Assembly: GCA_964424455.1 (NCBI GenBank) | Contig: CAYRJA010000005.1 | Span: forward strand, 3,625-67,624 | DNA length: 64,000 bases | Source: CAYRJA01 sp964424455 | GTDB lineage: Bacteria > Bacteroidota > Bacteroidia > Chitinophagales > UBA10324 | Direction: 5' to 3' | Shown: positions 1 through 6,887 of the stretch, in pieces | Layout of the letters: each line of letters opens with the position of its first letter | How positions within the stretch are numbered: position 1 is the stretch's first letter | Made by a program: the position numbers and the translations under genes | The notes under the pieces: generated by a model | The model's input: the letters and a program-made list of their open reading frames with translations, nothing else | The model's database searches: none | Told to the model about the DNA's origin: nothing

Positions 1-45
1 CGCTATGGCTCCAAGTGTCCATCCCATCCAAGGTTTCCATTTCAT
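1..45 (-). CDS. Partial CDS, N-terminus of a small probable membrane protein (runs off the window)
   Basis: Reading the minus strand from an ATG at 45-43 gives MKWKPWMGWTLGAIA and continues past the left edge. The start lies 27 bases downstream of the stop of the preceding 90-residue gene, the same tight spacing as the rest of this minus-strand run, so it is probably the next gene of the same operon. The Trp-rich, hydrophobic beginning suggests a membrane segment. With 15 codons visible, no family can be named. Confidence 0.4.
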   Translation of the reverse strand, partial: MKWKPWMGWTLGAIA

Positions 46-71
46 AGTATTGAATTTTAAAGTTTAAAAAA

Positions 72-344
72 TTATTGACCGGGTTGTGCTGTGAAAAGAC
101 TGTTTTCAGGATCAGCGCCTAATTTACCTGCGTTCAGGTTGTTAGGGTCGGCGCTAATCGGTTTATCCTGCCCTGTTACAGCTTTATGATTCAGCCGGGT
201 AACATGTGCCTCCAGTACTAACCGACCTTTATCAATTTTCAGGCGTTGAAAATCCATATACGCTTTCAATGTCAGGTGAAATACGATAAGGATTAACACC
301 ATCATAATCATCACATGCAAAAATTTATTTTGGTAGAAGCTCAT
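72..344 (-). CDS. Small single-TM protein of the provirus-like element
   Basis: A 90-residue protein I do not recognise. Residues about 8-30 form one strongly hydrophobic helix after a short amphipathic start; the remainder is polar, with an Asn/Pro-rich tail. It belongs to a run of six small genes on the minus strand (72-1958), most with a single membrane helix, downstream of the capsid-like gene. In membrane-containing tailless phages such as PM2 and PRD1, genes of this size and topology encode minor proteins of the internal membrane. That role is inferred here from context only. Confidence 0.55.
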   Translation of the reverse strand: MSFYQNKFLHVMIMMVLILIVFHLTLKAYMDFQRLKIDKGRLVLEAHVTRLNHKAVTGQDKPISADPNNLNAGKLGADPENSLFTAQPGQ

Positions 345-385
345 AGCTATTTGAAGTTTATTTATTTAAAAAATCACTTTGTGTT

Positions 386-856
386 TTAGAATTGATATTT
401 AATTTGTTTAGAAGCGTAATCGGCATTAACATCACTGCGCTGATCGTAGCTCAGGTTTCCGGTTACAAACTGAGGCAGCGATTGTGATGAGCCGGTTGGC
501 AGACCGAAAAAATATTCCTGCCGTGTACCAAAAGCGGCAATCAGTTGTGTAACATCTGCATCGTTTTTCATTTTCTTGAGTGTTTCCACTGCAGCCGGTT
601 TGTCATCGGAAACGGCGGAATAGCGCAATGCTTCGTAAATGCTATCGGCATAACCGTTATAAGCGAATTTATCGTAGCTTAATAATGCTTCCTGATGTTT
701 CGCTTTTTTTATGGCTTCGTCCGCAGTTTCTTCGGCGGCTTTTTCCTCCTTGCTTTTACGAAAAAATTTCAGATAAATAATTAAAGCAATCAGCAGCACG
801 GCTATAATTAACCATGTTGTTTTGTTGCTTATTATTTTTTGAAATTGTTCGTTCAT
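386..856 (-). CDS. Small N-terminally anchored membrane protein, provirus-like element
   Basis: A 156-residue protein with no family I can name. One hydrophobic helix at about residues 13-30 is followed by a strongly charged Lys/Glu/Ala stretch at about 31-55, probably a helix or short coiled coil, and then a soluble domain. The C-terminus is rich in Gln, Tyr and Ser. Its start is one base from the stop of the 129-residue gene upstream, so the two are probably cotranscribed and translationally coupled. A structural or membrane-associated virion protein is the likeliest role, inferred from neighbours. Confidence 0.55.
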   Translation of the reverse strand: MNEQFQKIISNKTTWLIIAVLLIALIIYLKFFRKSKEEKAAEETADEAIKKAKHQEALLSYDKFAYNGYADSIYEALRYSAVSDDKPAAVETLKKMKNDADVTQLIAAFGTRQEYFFGLPTGSSQSLPQFVTGNLSYDQRSDVNADYASKQIKYQF

Positions 857-857
857 T

Positions 858-1247
858 TTAAGAAGCGGTTAAGGCGCTGTACGATTTTTTAGCTCTATAG
901 TCGTTGTAAATTTTCCAGAGTTCCTCATGCTTGGCGTTATCAATAGGATCAGTGCCATTTATCTTTAGAACGGATATCGACGAATCTAATACAGCCATGA
1001 AGGAGCCGCTCTTGCTACCTTTATAAACATCGGCTACTTTTTGATCTTTATATCGGGCTAAAACAGTCTCATAGAACCAGGTACCAAGGTTAGGAGCCGC
1101 GCTGTCTAACGCCTTGTAAGTGTCGGCGTCATCAGTGTTAATGGCAGGAGCGGGCACTTTGTCGCGGAAAAGAAAGTACCAAACAGCCAGTCCAATAAGG
1201 AGAGCAGCAAGAATGTAGAGCGGTAAATAGTCTTTCAGATTTTTCAT
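858..1247 (-). CDS. Small N-terminally anchored membrane protein, provirus-like element
   Basis: A 129-residue protein. Residues about 7-27 form one hydrophobic helix followed by a short positive patch (FRDK), predicting an anchored protein with a soluble C-terminal domain of about 100 residues. The domain contains a Trp/Tyr pair and an LKINGTDP turn; I recognise no family. It has the same layout as the neighbouring 156-residue protein (basic start, one helix, soluble domain), so the two may be divergent paralogues or play parallel roles in a virion membrane. Spacing to its neighbours is 1 and 12 bases. Confidence 0.5.
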   Translation of the reverse strand: MKNLKDYLPLYILAALLIGLAVWYFLFRDKVPAPAINTDDADTYKALDSAAPNLGTWFYETVLARYKDQKVADVYKGSKSGSFMAVLDSSISVLKINGTDPIDNAKHEELWKIYNDYRAKKSYSALTAS

Positions 1248-1259
1248 AATGTATTATTT

Positions 1260-1502
1260 TTATTTTGATTTAAAAACGAGCAAGAGAATAACTATCATAA
1301 ACACAAGCAGGAATACTCCTCCGTAGAGTGCAGTGTTGTCCGGCTTATCATCAAATAATCCGGGCGGCACTTGCGCCGGTGTTACCGGTGCGCCTTTTAA
1401 AAGTTCTAATACACTTGTTATAATTCCCATGCCTGTTGAATTGGTTGAGCCGGATGAATCAGTTTCGGGTAAAAAAGCAGTTGCTTCTCTATTATTAGCC
1501 AT
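1260..1502 (-). CDS. Small C-terminally anchored membrane protein, provirus-like element
   Basis: An 80-residue protein whose first 55 residues are polar and rich in Ser, Thr and Pro, ending in one very hydrophobic helix at about residues 59-77 closed by Lys-Ser-Lys. The tail-anchored design is shared with the adjacent 73-residue gene, whose stop is one base upstream of this start. I recognise no family. A minor capsid-membrane protein is plausible from the cluster but is not shown by sequence. Confidence 0.5.
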   Translation of the reverse strand: MANNREATAFLPETDSSGSTNSTGMGIITSVLELLKGAPVTPAQVPPGLFDDKPDNTALYGGVFLLVFMIVILLLVFKSK

Positions 1503-1503
1503 G

Positions 1504-1725
1504 TCATCCGGTTTTCTTTTTACTTAAAAAAAATAATCCTGCTAAAAACATAAGCACTGCCAACACGATAATCACATAGAGGAGCGTATGATCTTGCGGT
1601 TTAGCTTGCTCGTTATTCATTTTGTTAATGGCATCAGCAATAGCTTGGTTGTAGTTGGCAGTGGCGTTTTTCATTTTCGCTCCGCCAAACACTAACAGCT
1701 CTAAATCATCTACAAACTTGCTCAT
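1504..1725 (-). CDS. Small C-terminally anchored membrane protein, provirus-like element
   Basis: A 73-residue protein with a polar, Asn/Ala-rich N-terminal half and one membrane helix at about residues 49-68, followed by Lys-Lys-Lys-Thr-Gly. Its start overlaps the stop of the upstream 78-residue gene by four bases (1722-1725), the classical arrangement for translational coupling. The family is unknown. With the preceding gene it forms a pair of tail-anchored mini-proteins. Confidence 0.5.
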   Translation of the reverse strand: MSKFVDDLELLVFGGAKMKNATANYNQAIADAINKMNNEQAKPQDHTLLYVIIVLAVLMFLAGLFFLSKKKTG

Positions 1726-1958
1726 GATGCGGTGGCGTTTTTTCTGAGGGAATAAGGAATTAATTCGAAGAAGAAAGGATTTTCATCTCGGGCTAACTGT
1801 AACATATAGTCTTGCACTTCTCCTTCACTCATAGCAGGCCAATCCACGCCGTTTTTGGTAAGCACTTCTAAGACAAAGCCACGATGATTGTGAAGAAGTT
1901 CGACAATTAACGCTCTTAAAAAATCTTCGTATGTATTAAATTGATTGCGCGGTTCCAT
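1722..1958 (-). CDS. Small soluble protein of the provirus-like element
   Basis: A 78-residue protein without a membrane helix, mostly predicted helical (LRALIVELLHNHRGFVLEVL). It is the first gene after the capsid-like protein and its terminator hairpin, and overlaps the next gene by four bases. I do not recognise a family. Acidic and helical composition would fit an assembly or regulatory factor, but nothing in the sequence decides this. Confidence 0.5.
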   Translation of the reverse strand: MEPRNQFNTYEDFLRALIVELLHNHRGFVLEVLTKNGVDWPAMSEGEVQDYMLQLARDENPFFFELIPYSLRKNATAS

Positions 1959-1989
1959 CCTTTATTTAGTTTTTTGTTAAGGAGCAAGT

Positions 1990-2018
1990 TCTGTGAGGCA
2001 GCCAAACTGCCTCACAGA
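1990..2018 (-). terminator. Strong hairpin after the capsid-like gene
   Basis: A perfect stem of at least 11 bp (CTGTGAGGCAG at 1991-2001 pairs with CTGCCTCACAG at 2007-2017) with a CCAAA loop, extended by a flanking T-A pair. It lies 41 bases beyond the stop of the capsid-like gene and upstream of the minor-protein genes. No long U-run follows on the minus strand, so it may be a partial terminator or 3' mRNA stabiliser. That would let the capsid-like gene be expressed more strongly than the genes behind it. Confidence 0.6.
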
Positions 2019-2058
2019 TGCTTATTCCAGTAAAACACCAAACCGAAATTTATTTCGA

Positions 2059-2697
2059 TTAAGGAAGCATCTTCCTATATCCTAAAGTGATGTCGAGTAC
2101 AGCAGTTGTAACATTACCAATAGGCAATGAAGCGGTAAGCGCCGATTCAGCCCGGAACCACTTATTGACCATTACCCAGTTGGCAATAGTAAAATCAGTA
2201 TCCGTTCTTTTTGGTATCACCGTGTTAGGGAAACTGAAGTAGGACCCGCTTGAGTTTTGGTCGGCGACAACGAATTTCAACTTCACGGCGTTCAATGTTG
2301 CTTGGCTGTCTGCCTGCATTTTCACCGTGGTGAGGAAAAACTTGTTTTCCGCTGTCATATTTTTGATAACGGTGTTGGTATTTGAGCCAAAGTCACCGTC
2401 CCAGGTGAGCGTACCGTTAGTAATGTTATTGGTACCGGCAGCATCACCGATATAAAACACCTGTGCTGTACTCTGAGTGTTGGAGACACGCACCCAGATA
2501 TAACGCTCTTCGCTCCATGCTTTGCCAGCAGGTAGGGCGGGTAGGTTTACCGGCGAAACAGGCGAATCCTGCGCACCATTTACATCCCGAAAAGAACCAC
2601 CGCCTCTGTTGTTAATGGGCGAAGTGTTTATTGTAAAGAACGCCTTAGTTCGTGCGTTCCCATTCATTTCGCGGGTCAAAAAAGAATATTTTTTCAT
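2059..2697 (-). CDS. Candidate major capsid protein of a tailless provirus
   Basis: A 212-residue protein with no signal peptide or membrane helix. It is rich in Asn, Thr, Ser and Val with alternating hydrophobic residues, as expected for an all-beta jelly-roll fold, and aromatic residues are well spread. It has its own upstream hairpin region (2698-2899) and a strong hairpin after its stop, as for a highly expressed structural gene. Neighbours are tiny TM proteins and a short packaging-type ATPase. I see no direct signature of the double-jelly-roll family, and 212 residues is short for one, so a single jelly roll or another coat protein is possible. The call rests on context and composition. 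Confidence 0.4.
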   Translation of the reverse strand: MKKYSFLTREMNGNARTKAFFTINTSPINNRGGGSFRDVNGAQDSPVSPVNLPALPAGKAWSEERYIWVRVSNTQSTAQVFYIGDAAGTNNITNGTLTWDGDFGSNTNTVIKNMTAENKFFLTTVKMQADSQATLNAVKLKFVVADQNSSGSYFSFPNTVIPKRTDTDFTIANWVMVNKWFRAESALTASLPIGNVTTAVLDITLGYRKMLP

Positions 2698-2899
2698 ACT
2701 TGAAAAAGTTTGGTTTAATGAATTTTAGTGAATTCTGAAAACCAAAATTGAGCATGATTGAAAAACCGTACTTCGTTCAACCCCGATGGCGCTTGATGAA
2801 CGAAGAACTTTTCAGTTTAAACATGAATTTTCGATTTGAATAATCGAAGGTCATTTTATTAAACGATTCGGCGACAGGAGCCGAGGCGGTTCGCCTTTA
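2698..2899. promoter_or_regulatory. Leader region of the capsid-like gene with two hairpins
   Basis: This 202-base non-coding stretch separates the SET-domain gene from the capsid-like gene. It contains two inverted repeats: CTTCGTTCA (2771-2779) with TGAACGAAG (2797-2805), and TTCGATT (2830-2836) with AATCGAA (2842-2848). The second could end the transcript from the HTH/SET genes; the first lies in the presumed leader of the capsid-like mRNA. I see no convincing TAnnTTTG promoter element here. Confidence 0.4.
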
Positions 2900-3229
2900 T
2901 CACCAGAATTTAATTAAGCGGATCAAACTATCGTCGCAGGGAAACAACTGTAACAAGTGGCAATAATCGCCAAGGATTTCATCGCCAGGGTGAATATGAT
3001 GGATGGCATACATGGCTATGCCGCCGTTTTCTTTTTTTAAGTAAATATTCGGGCGGTTAAAATGATTGACATTGCTGCCTATCGCCGTTTCAGTGTAACA
3101 CTGCGCGAATTTTTTTTCCATAGATTTTTTCCGGGTAAAGGCATACCCGATAAAATCGTTAGCTTGAATTTCACAATCCGTAAACAATCCGTTGCCATGA
3201 AGGGGAGAAGGGGCTACAAATAGGGACAT
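2900..3229 (-). CDS. Short SET-domain protein (putative protein-lysine methyltransferase) in the provirus-like element
   Basis: A 109-residue protein matching the SET core. The first motif is HGNGLF (residues 11-16) followed by I-x-x-x-D-F-I-G; the second is an NH-F-N-R-P-N version of NHSCxPN (55-61); the third is an acidic GDEI-x-x-DY (82-89) carrying the usual catalytic-region Tyr. SET domains transfer methyl groups from S-adenosylmethionine to lysines of proteins. This is close to the minimum size and lacks obvious pre-/post-SET cysteines. It overlaps the HTH gene upstream by one base, so the two are probably made together. Its target is unknown; host DNA-binding or virion proteins are possible. 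Confidence 0.65.
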   Translation of the reverse strand: MSLFVAPSPLHGNGLFTDCEIQANDFIGYAFTRKKSMEKKFAQCYTETAIGSNVNHFNRPNIYLKKENGGIAMYAIHHIHPGDEILGDYCHLLQLFPCDDSLIRLIKFW

Positions 3230-3468
3230 TATTCGTCAACATCTATTTCGGGGTGACCTAACCCTGATTCGTTATTAAAAATTAGCCGCACAAATCGAGG
3301 ATAAATTCGATTTCTTTTTTTCCAATAGGAGACCGACATGCCTTTAATCCGAAGAAGTGCGATTTCTTTTCCGAGTGTGGCTACCGATACTTCATACAGG
3401 CGCGCCAATTCAATCTTAGTGTAAGTCTTAATTGGCGCCGGCTCTTTGCGAGCGTATTTATCCGACAT
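3229..3468 (-). CDS. Small helix-turn-helix protein, probable element regulator
   Basis: A 79-residue basic protein. Residues about 16-45 (YTKIELARLYEVSVATLGKEIALL) have the spacing of a helix-turn-helix, followed by a Lys/Arg-rich strand region. It is the first gene of the leftward transcript and faces the rightward transcript across a 93-base divergent promoter region, the usual place for a switch regulator or excisionase-like protein. I cannot place it in a named family. Confidence 0.5.
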   Translation of the reverse strand: MSDKYARKEPAPIKTYTKIELARLYEVSVATLGKEIALLRIKGMSVSYWKKRNRIYPRFVRLIFNNESGLGHPEIDVDE

Positions 3469-3486
3469 ATTGGCTGATTAGATAGG

Positions 3487-3494
3487 CAAAAATA
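3487..3494 (-). promoter_or_regulatory. Candidate -7 element of the leftward promoter
   Basis: On the minus strand this reads TATTTTTG, matching the Bacteroidota -7 consensus TAnnTTTG, 19 bases upstream of the HTH gene start. A good -33 TTTG is not found at the usual distance, so the promoter may be weak or regulated. Confidence 0.4.
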
Positions 3495-3501
3495 AACTTA
3501 A

Positions 3502-3532
3502 TTTGCAACAATAGACGAATCGGCTACCTTTG
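3502..3532 (+). promoter_or_regulatory. Bacteroidota-type promoter of the rightward element transcript
   Basis: TTTG (3502-3505), a 19-base spacer, then TACCTTTG (3525-3532): an exact match to the Bacteroidota primary sigma consensus TTTG-N19-TAnnTTTG. It lies 30 bases before the ATG at 3562. This supports a Bacteroidota host for the element and marks the start of the plus-strand transcript. Confidence 0.75.
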
Positions 3533-3561
3533 TTTGTATTAATCAACAAAAAACGATTACC

Positions 3562-3885
3562 ATGTTTGGATTAGATATTTCAAAATTAGCGGGAAAAATG
3601 ATTACCCCCGATGTAATCAAAGGACTATTATTGACTACCATTGAACCACAGTTGCAACAAAATGAAATGTACTCGCTGCTAATGAGCAGCGACAGGAAGC
3701 GAGTGATTCTTTTCAAGTGCGTTTTCGCGTTGTCAGACGATGGGAAAATGGCAATAACCCACTCAACAGAAGTGGACATAGATCAACTAATAGCCAAAAT
3801 AAAAGAGAGCATCATCGGCAAATCATCGATGAGCGAAGCCGACAAGAAAGAGTTAGACGAATTTCAAAAAAAGTTTGAGCAATGA
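3562..3885 (+). CDS. Unrecognised small protein, first gene of the rightward element operon
   Basis: A 107-residue soluble protein. It opens with an amphipathic helix (MFGLDISKLAGKMI), has a central beta-rich section, and ends in a charged helical tail (about residues 84-107). No family is apparent. A perfect promoter lies just upstream, and its stop overlaps the start of the next gene by four bases (3882-3885), so the pair is translationally coupled. Confidence 0.55.
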   Translation: MFGLDISKLAGKMITPDVIKGLLLTTIEPQLQQNEMYSLLMSSDRKRVILFKCVFALSDDGKMAITHSTEVDIDQLIAKIKESIIGKSSMSEADKKELDEFQKKFEQ

Positions 3886-4808
3886 AAAAAATTTTATACG
3901 AAACAGCAGAGCCATCCGCACCTGCTACGCCCATCGCTTCTGCGCCGGCTGCGCCTTCTGTGCCACTCGATGTTCCCGATCATGCTCCAGCTGCTACATC
4001 AGCGCCATCAGCGCCATCAACACCACCGGAAAAATCTGTGCTTAGCATTATTGAGGCGCTCAACAAACCGACAGCATCGGAAGTAACGCCGCCATCCGTT
4101 TCAGCTACCGGAACGGAAAAAATAAAGCAGGAAATTATTCAGGAAGCGGCTTCTGATTCCGGCGCGACTGCTCCCGGAGCGTCTGTTACACCAAAGCCAT
4201 TGACTGCAGCAGATATTGCGCTGAATAAGATGTTCGCCCGCTCCATGGTGGAAGGAGCGGACGAACTTAACAGTTTCGGCTGCAAAGAAGTCAGCGGCGA
4301 GGAGAAGAAGGAAATATTTCAGGCAGCCGACAAAAACAAGGATGAACTGGCACAGTTCATTGTTTTGATAATGGAGAAAAACGGCGGCAAGGTACCGATA
4401 TGGCTTTACGGTATATGGCTGGCAGGCAAAACTTTCGGTCCACCTTGGATATTAGTCGTGAAGCTTCGCGGCAAAAACAAGCTGATAAAAAAGCTGACTC
4501 AAGAAGCCGAAGCAGCCAAGAATAACACTTCTGATGAGTTGCGTAAAAAAGAGGAGGAGATAGCGCGGCTGAAAACGGATTTGGAGGCGACACAAAAAGC
4601 GAATGTGGAAGTAAAAACGGATTTAATTCCTGGCGATGAAAAGAAAAAGCATATTGAAAAAATTGCTGCGGAATTAGATAACGCGGAAATTCCATTGCTG
4701 CCCGGTCAAAAGCAAAAGGACGGGACGATTTATGCGCCTTACGGGCTTAAACCGGACGGCACTGTTAAGCGAAGCAATGGCGGTAGAAAACCAAAATCAA
4801 ATTCTTAA
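3882..4808 (+). CDS. Pro/Ala-rich coiled-coil protein of the provirus-like element
   Basis: A 308-residue protein with distinct zones. Residues about 8-110 are low-complexity Ala/Pro/Ser/Thr. Residues about 115-165 are acidic and helical. A hydrophobic stretch near 165-190 (VPIWLYGIWLAGKTFGPPWILVV) could be a membrane segment. A charged coiled coil follows at about 195-240, and a Gly/Lys/Arg-rich tail ends the protein. This architecture would suit a spike, scaffold or membrane-linked structural protein, but I recognise no homologue. It is coupled to the 107-residue gene and precedes the ATPase gene. Confidence 0.5.
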   Translation: MKKILYETAEPSAPATPIASAPAAPSVPLDVPDHAPAATSAPSAPSTPPEKSVLSIIEALNKPTASEVTPPSVSATGTEKIKQEIIQEAASDSGATAPGASVTPKPLTAADIALNKMFARSMVEGADELNSFGCKEVSGEEKKEIFQAADKNKDELAQFIVLIMEKNGGKVPIWLYGIWLAGKTFGPPWILVVKLRGKNKLIKKLTQEAEAAKNNTSDELRKKEEEIARLKTDLEATQKANVEVKTDLIPGDEKKKHIEKIAAELDNAEIPLLPGQKQKDGTIYAPYGLKPDGTVKRSNGGRKPKSNS

Positions 4809-4827
4809 TTGATTTCTTATAAATCAA
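4809..4827 (+). other. AT-rich hairpin between the coiled-coil gene and the ATPase gene
   Basis: TTGATTT (4809-4815) and AAATCAA (4821-4827) form a 7-bp inverted repeat with a 5-base loop immediately after the stop codon. It may be a weak terminator, or an operator since its shape resembles sites of dimeric regulators. The remaining 100 bases before the next gene are AT-rich with no clear promoter. Confidence 0.3.
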
Positions 4828-4927
4828 TTTATTAATAGGAAAATGATTTTTCCACTCAAAAACCCACAGGGAAGGGGGGTATAAATCCAATAAATTGATT
4901 TTTATAATTGAATAATAAAATGAATTT

Positions 4928-5563
4928 ATGAATGAGATAGAGCGGGAAGATTTCTTTAACAAATGCTACATAGTAGCTGGCACCAATAACACTGGAAAAA
5001 CCAGAACTGTCATCAGTATCATTGAACAATTGACCACGTTACGAACATTAGTATTAGACCCGGGCGAAGTAAAAAAATGGAATTCCTATCCGACCTTAGA
5101 TTTAAAAAACATATCCACTTTTACAGCAATCAAAAAATGGAGACCCGACACCGATCTATCAAAATCTCTCCGAGAAAAAGGCGGCAAGATGTTACAGTTT
5201 GTCATCAATCATTACCAAACCGGCGTACTTGTAGTGGATGATGCCCGCATGATAGTTGACGCAGGGCTATCGGACGCTATGGTGCAATTAACCGTAAAAC
5301 GAAAGAATAACGAGTTGATTACCTTCCTGATATTCCATTCTCTCGGACAGGTGCCACCACGTGTTTACGATCACAGCACCCATATCATGCTTTTCCAAAC
5401 AAGCGACAACAAAAGTAAGTGGTGGGATAAAGTACCCGGCGACCAGAAGATATATGAACAGTGGATAAACCGCGTGAACGAGCGCGCCTCCGCTACGCCC
5501 GGTTATTTTGAGATATTAGAACTGCAGGATTTTTACAAGTGGAAAAAAATAGGATTGCAGTAA
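4928..5563 (+). CDS. Short P-loop ATPase, candidate genome-packaging ATPase
   Basis: A 211-residue protein with a Walker A motif GTNNTGKT (residues 18-25) and a Walker B strand VLVVDD (100-105) ending in two acidic residues. A polar strand near residues 125-135 (ELITFLIFHSLGQVP) is in the position of sensor 1 in FtsK/HerA-type packaging ATPases. There is no membrane helix, unlike Zot/gpI assembly ATPases of filamentous phages. The small size and context of tiny membrane proteins fit the A32-like packaging ATPases of PRD1/PM2-type viruses. The family assignment is by motif and context, not alignment. Confidence 0.55.
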   Translation: MNEIEREDFFNKCYIVAGTNNTGKTRTVISIIEQLTTLRTLVLDPGEVKKWNSYPTLDLKNISTFTAIKKWRPDTDLSKSLREKGGKMLQFVINHYQTGVLVVDDARMIVDAGLSDAMVQLTVKRKNNELITFLIFHSLGQVPPRVYDHSTHIMLFQTSDNKSKWWDKVPGDQKIYEQWINRVNERASATPGYFEILELQDFYKWKKIGLQ

Positions 5564-5585
5564 TCATCTTTTTTAAAAGCAAGGC

Positions 5586-5635
5586 AAAACATCCCCAATC
5601 CCTCTCTATGCAGCTAAGAGGGTTGGGGATGTTTT
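5586..5635 (+). terminator. Long GC-rich hairpin terminator after the ATPase gene
   Basis: The left arm 5586-5605 (AAAACATCCCCAATCCCTCT) and right arm 5617-5635 (AGAGGGTTGGGGATGTTTT) pair along their whole length with one bulged base, around an 11-base loop. The stem ends in a GTTTT tract, so it is a convincing intrinsic terminator for the rightward transcript, 23 bases beyond the ATPase stop. Confidence 0.75.
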
Positions 5636-5658
5636 AGAGCCGTGTATTTTGCGTTAGG

Positions 5659-5713
5659 GATTGCAGCGGAAATCCTTTTTTGTTTTTCACAAAAAAGATT
5701 GAAGCGGAAAGCC
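5659..5713. repeat. Pair of 17-bp direct repeats flanking a T/A-rich hairpin
   Basis: GATTGCAGCGGAAATCC (5659-5675) and GATTGAAGCGGAAAGCC (5697-5713) differ at two positions. The DNA between and across them can fold (AATCCTTTTTTG with CAAAAAAGATT). The block lies in a gene-free stretch between the ATPase terminator and the exonuclease gene. The minus-strand reading frame through it (5634-5858) has no recognisable protein character. Confidence 0.5.
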
Positions 5714-5747
5714 CGACGGCATTGTGCCAACAGAGCCGCAGCAGGAT

Positions 5748-5895
5748 AAAATCAATTTTTCTTTTTTCGGAATTTGGCGCAAAAAAAACAAAATGAATGC
5801 TGCGCCGCATGAAGGCGACCATGCGAAGCGGGAAAGCGAAATAAGGAGCAGGATTCATCCGACAATCAATTTCCGAAAAAAGAAAAATTGATTTT
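5748..5895. repeat. Perfect 25-bp inverted repeat in a gene-free region
   Basis: Positions 5748-5772 and 5871-5895 are exact reverse complements (25 bp), separated by 98 bp that include a GCGCC-rich core. Together with the terminator and the direct repeats this makes 5564-5936 a non-coding, structure-rich block about 370 bases long. Candidate roles are a replication origin, a recombination site or a packaging signal of the element. I see no gene in this stretch. Confidence 0.6.
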
Positions 5896-5936
5896 TATGG
5901 AAGGGAGCGGCACGGTTGGCGCTATGCCGGAACGCC

Positions 5937-6455
5937 CTATGATAAACGGATTTGTTCTAAGTATTCCATCGTAATTTTATGTTTACTCCACACGCGCTTT
6001 TTAATTTTTGCAAGTGAAATGACATCTTCTTCATTATAGCGCAAGACGATTTTCCTCTTTATCGGGTCTCGCCAGTCGTGGAATACTTCAAAAATGCTTT
6101 GTTTATATTTTATAGTATCGCGCTTATAGCCGAATTTTTCTTCAAAATCGCACAACTTGTAACGGCTTTCATTGGGATATAAATCTTTGAAGACTTTCAG
6201 CAGATTTATACAGAGGTATTTCTGGCGTATATTAAGATTGAATTCTTTCTCTAACATTCCTATATCAGGTCCATAAAAGAAAAGGCAGCCGTAGCGAGCA
6301 GGGCGCAATAACTGTAACACTTTTTTTCGTGAAATCATTTTGCCGTAATACTGACCACTGATAATTGGCTTTCGGAAATGATGGTCTGCATACGCGTATC
6401 CGATCAGAAATATTTTCTGACTGATATACCATTCTGCATCAAGGTATAAATCCAT
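5937..6455 (-). CDS. DEDDy-type 3'-5' exonuclease, RNase H fold
   Basis: A 172-residue protein carrying the exonuclease motifs of the DEDDy family: motif I near the start (LDAEW, with D and E two residues apart), motif II FYGPDIGMLE, and motif III YNEED near the end with the Tyr and Asp four residues apart. Such proteins remove nucleotides from 3' ends and occur as proofreading domains, as stand-alone nucleases and in YprB-like proteins. There is no polymerase domain. It is preceded by a 138-residue gene with 15 bases between them, so they form one minus-strand transcript. A role in replicating or maturing the mobile element is inferred. Confidence 0.65.
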   Translation of the reverse strand: MDLYLDAEWYISQKIFLIGYAYADHHFRKPIISGQYYGKMISRKKVLQLLRPARYGCLFFYGPDIGMLEKEFNLNIRQKYLCINLLKVFKDLYPNESRYKLCDFEEKFGYKRDTIKYKQSIFEVFHDWRDPIKRKIVLRYNEEDVISLAKIKKRVWSKHKITMEYLEQIRLS

Positions 6456-6470
6456 GCCGAAAGGTATCAG

Positions 6471-6887
6471 CTACCGGAGTAGCTGACATAGAAGAGAACG
6501 GCAAAGATTTTCGCGGCGTTTTAGCTCTGCGCTAATTTTCTGATGTATATGGGTGAAGTTTTCCATGCGCTCAATGGCAAAAGAGAAATGTTCGTAGCGT
6601 TGCCTGGCTTTGACTTCGCCGAGTTCAATGGTTTGAATTAGTTCGTATTTTCGAATGAACGGAATAACAGAACCGATTAAATCACGCTCGAATATTTTCG
6701 CTTTCCAAAGTCCGAAACAAAGCCAGAAGTAAAATTCGAGTTCTTCATAGCTGTCCGTCGCAAAGACAAAGCAGTTGGCGTTGGGAGAGTGTGCAGGGCG
6801 ACCTGCGTTTTTCCCTTTGTTTAGGATAAAAAAATGATGTTGCGGCAGCGTATTTGCCGGGTTGTAGGTGCTGATTTTTTTGTGCAT
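6471..6887 (-). CDS. Uncharacterised protein resembling a Bacteroidota mobile-element family
   Basis: A 138-residue basic protein. The start contains HFFILNKGKNAGRPAHSPNANCFVF followed by an aromatic segment (LEFYFWLCFGLW) and an IGSVIPFIR motif. I associate this pattern with an uncharacterised family common on Bacteroidota conjugative elements, but from memory and without alignment. The start lies inside the left arm of a large inverted repeat (6884-7037), so its expression may be linked to that structure. No enzymatic motif is visible. Confidence 0.5.
   Translation of the reverse strand: MHKKISTYNPANTLPQHHFFILNKGKNAGRPAHSPNANCFVFATDSYEELEFYFWLCFGLWKAKIFERDLIGSVIPFIRKYELIQTIELGEVKARQRYEHFSFAIERMENFTHIHQKISAELKRRENLCRSLLCQLLR

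Noticed and set aside
4928..5563. Zot/filamentous-phage assembly ATPase
   Set aside because: It lacks the membrane helix and periplasmic tail of Zot-type proteins, and the other element genes do not follow an inovirus layout. The possibility is not fully excluded.
5634..5858. A 74-codon minus-strand frame in the gene-free block
   Set aside because: It runs through the terminator tail, direct repeats and inverted repeat, has no coupled neighbour and no protein-like composition.
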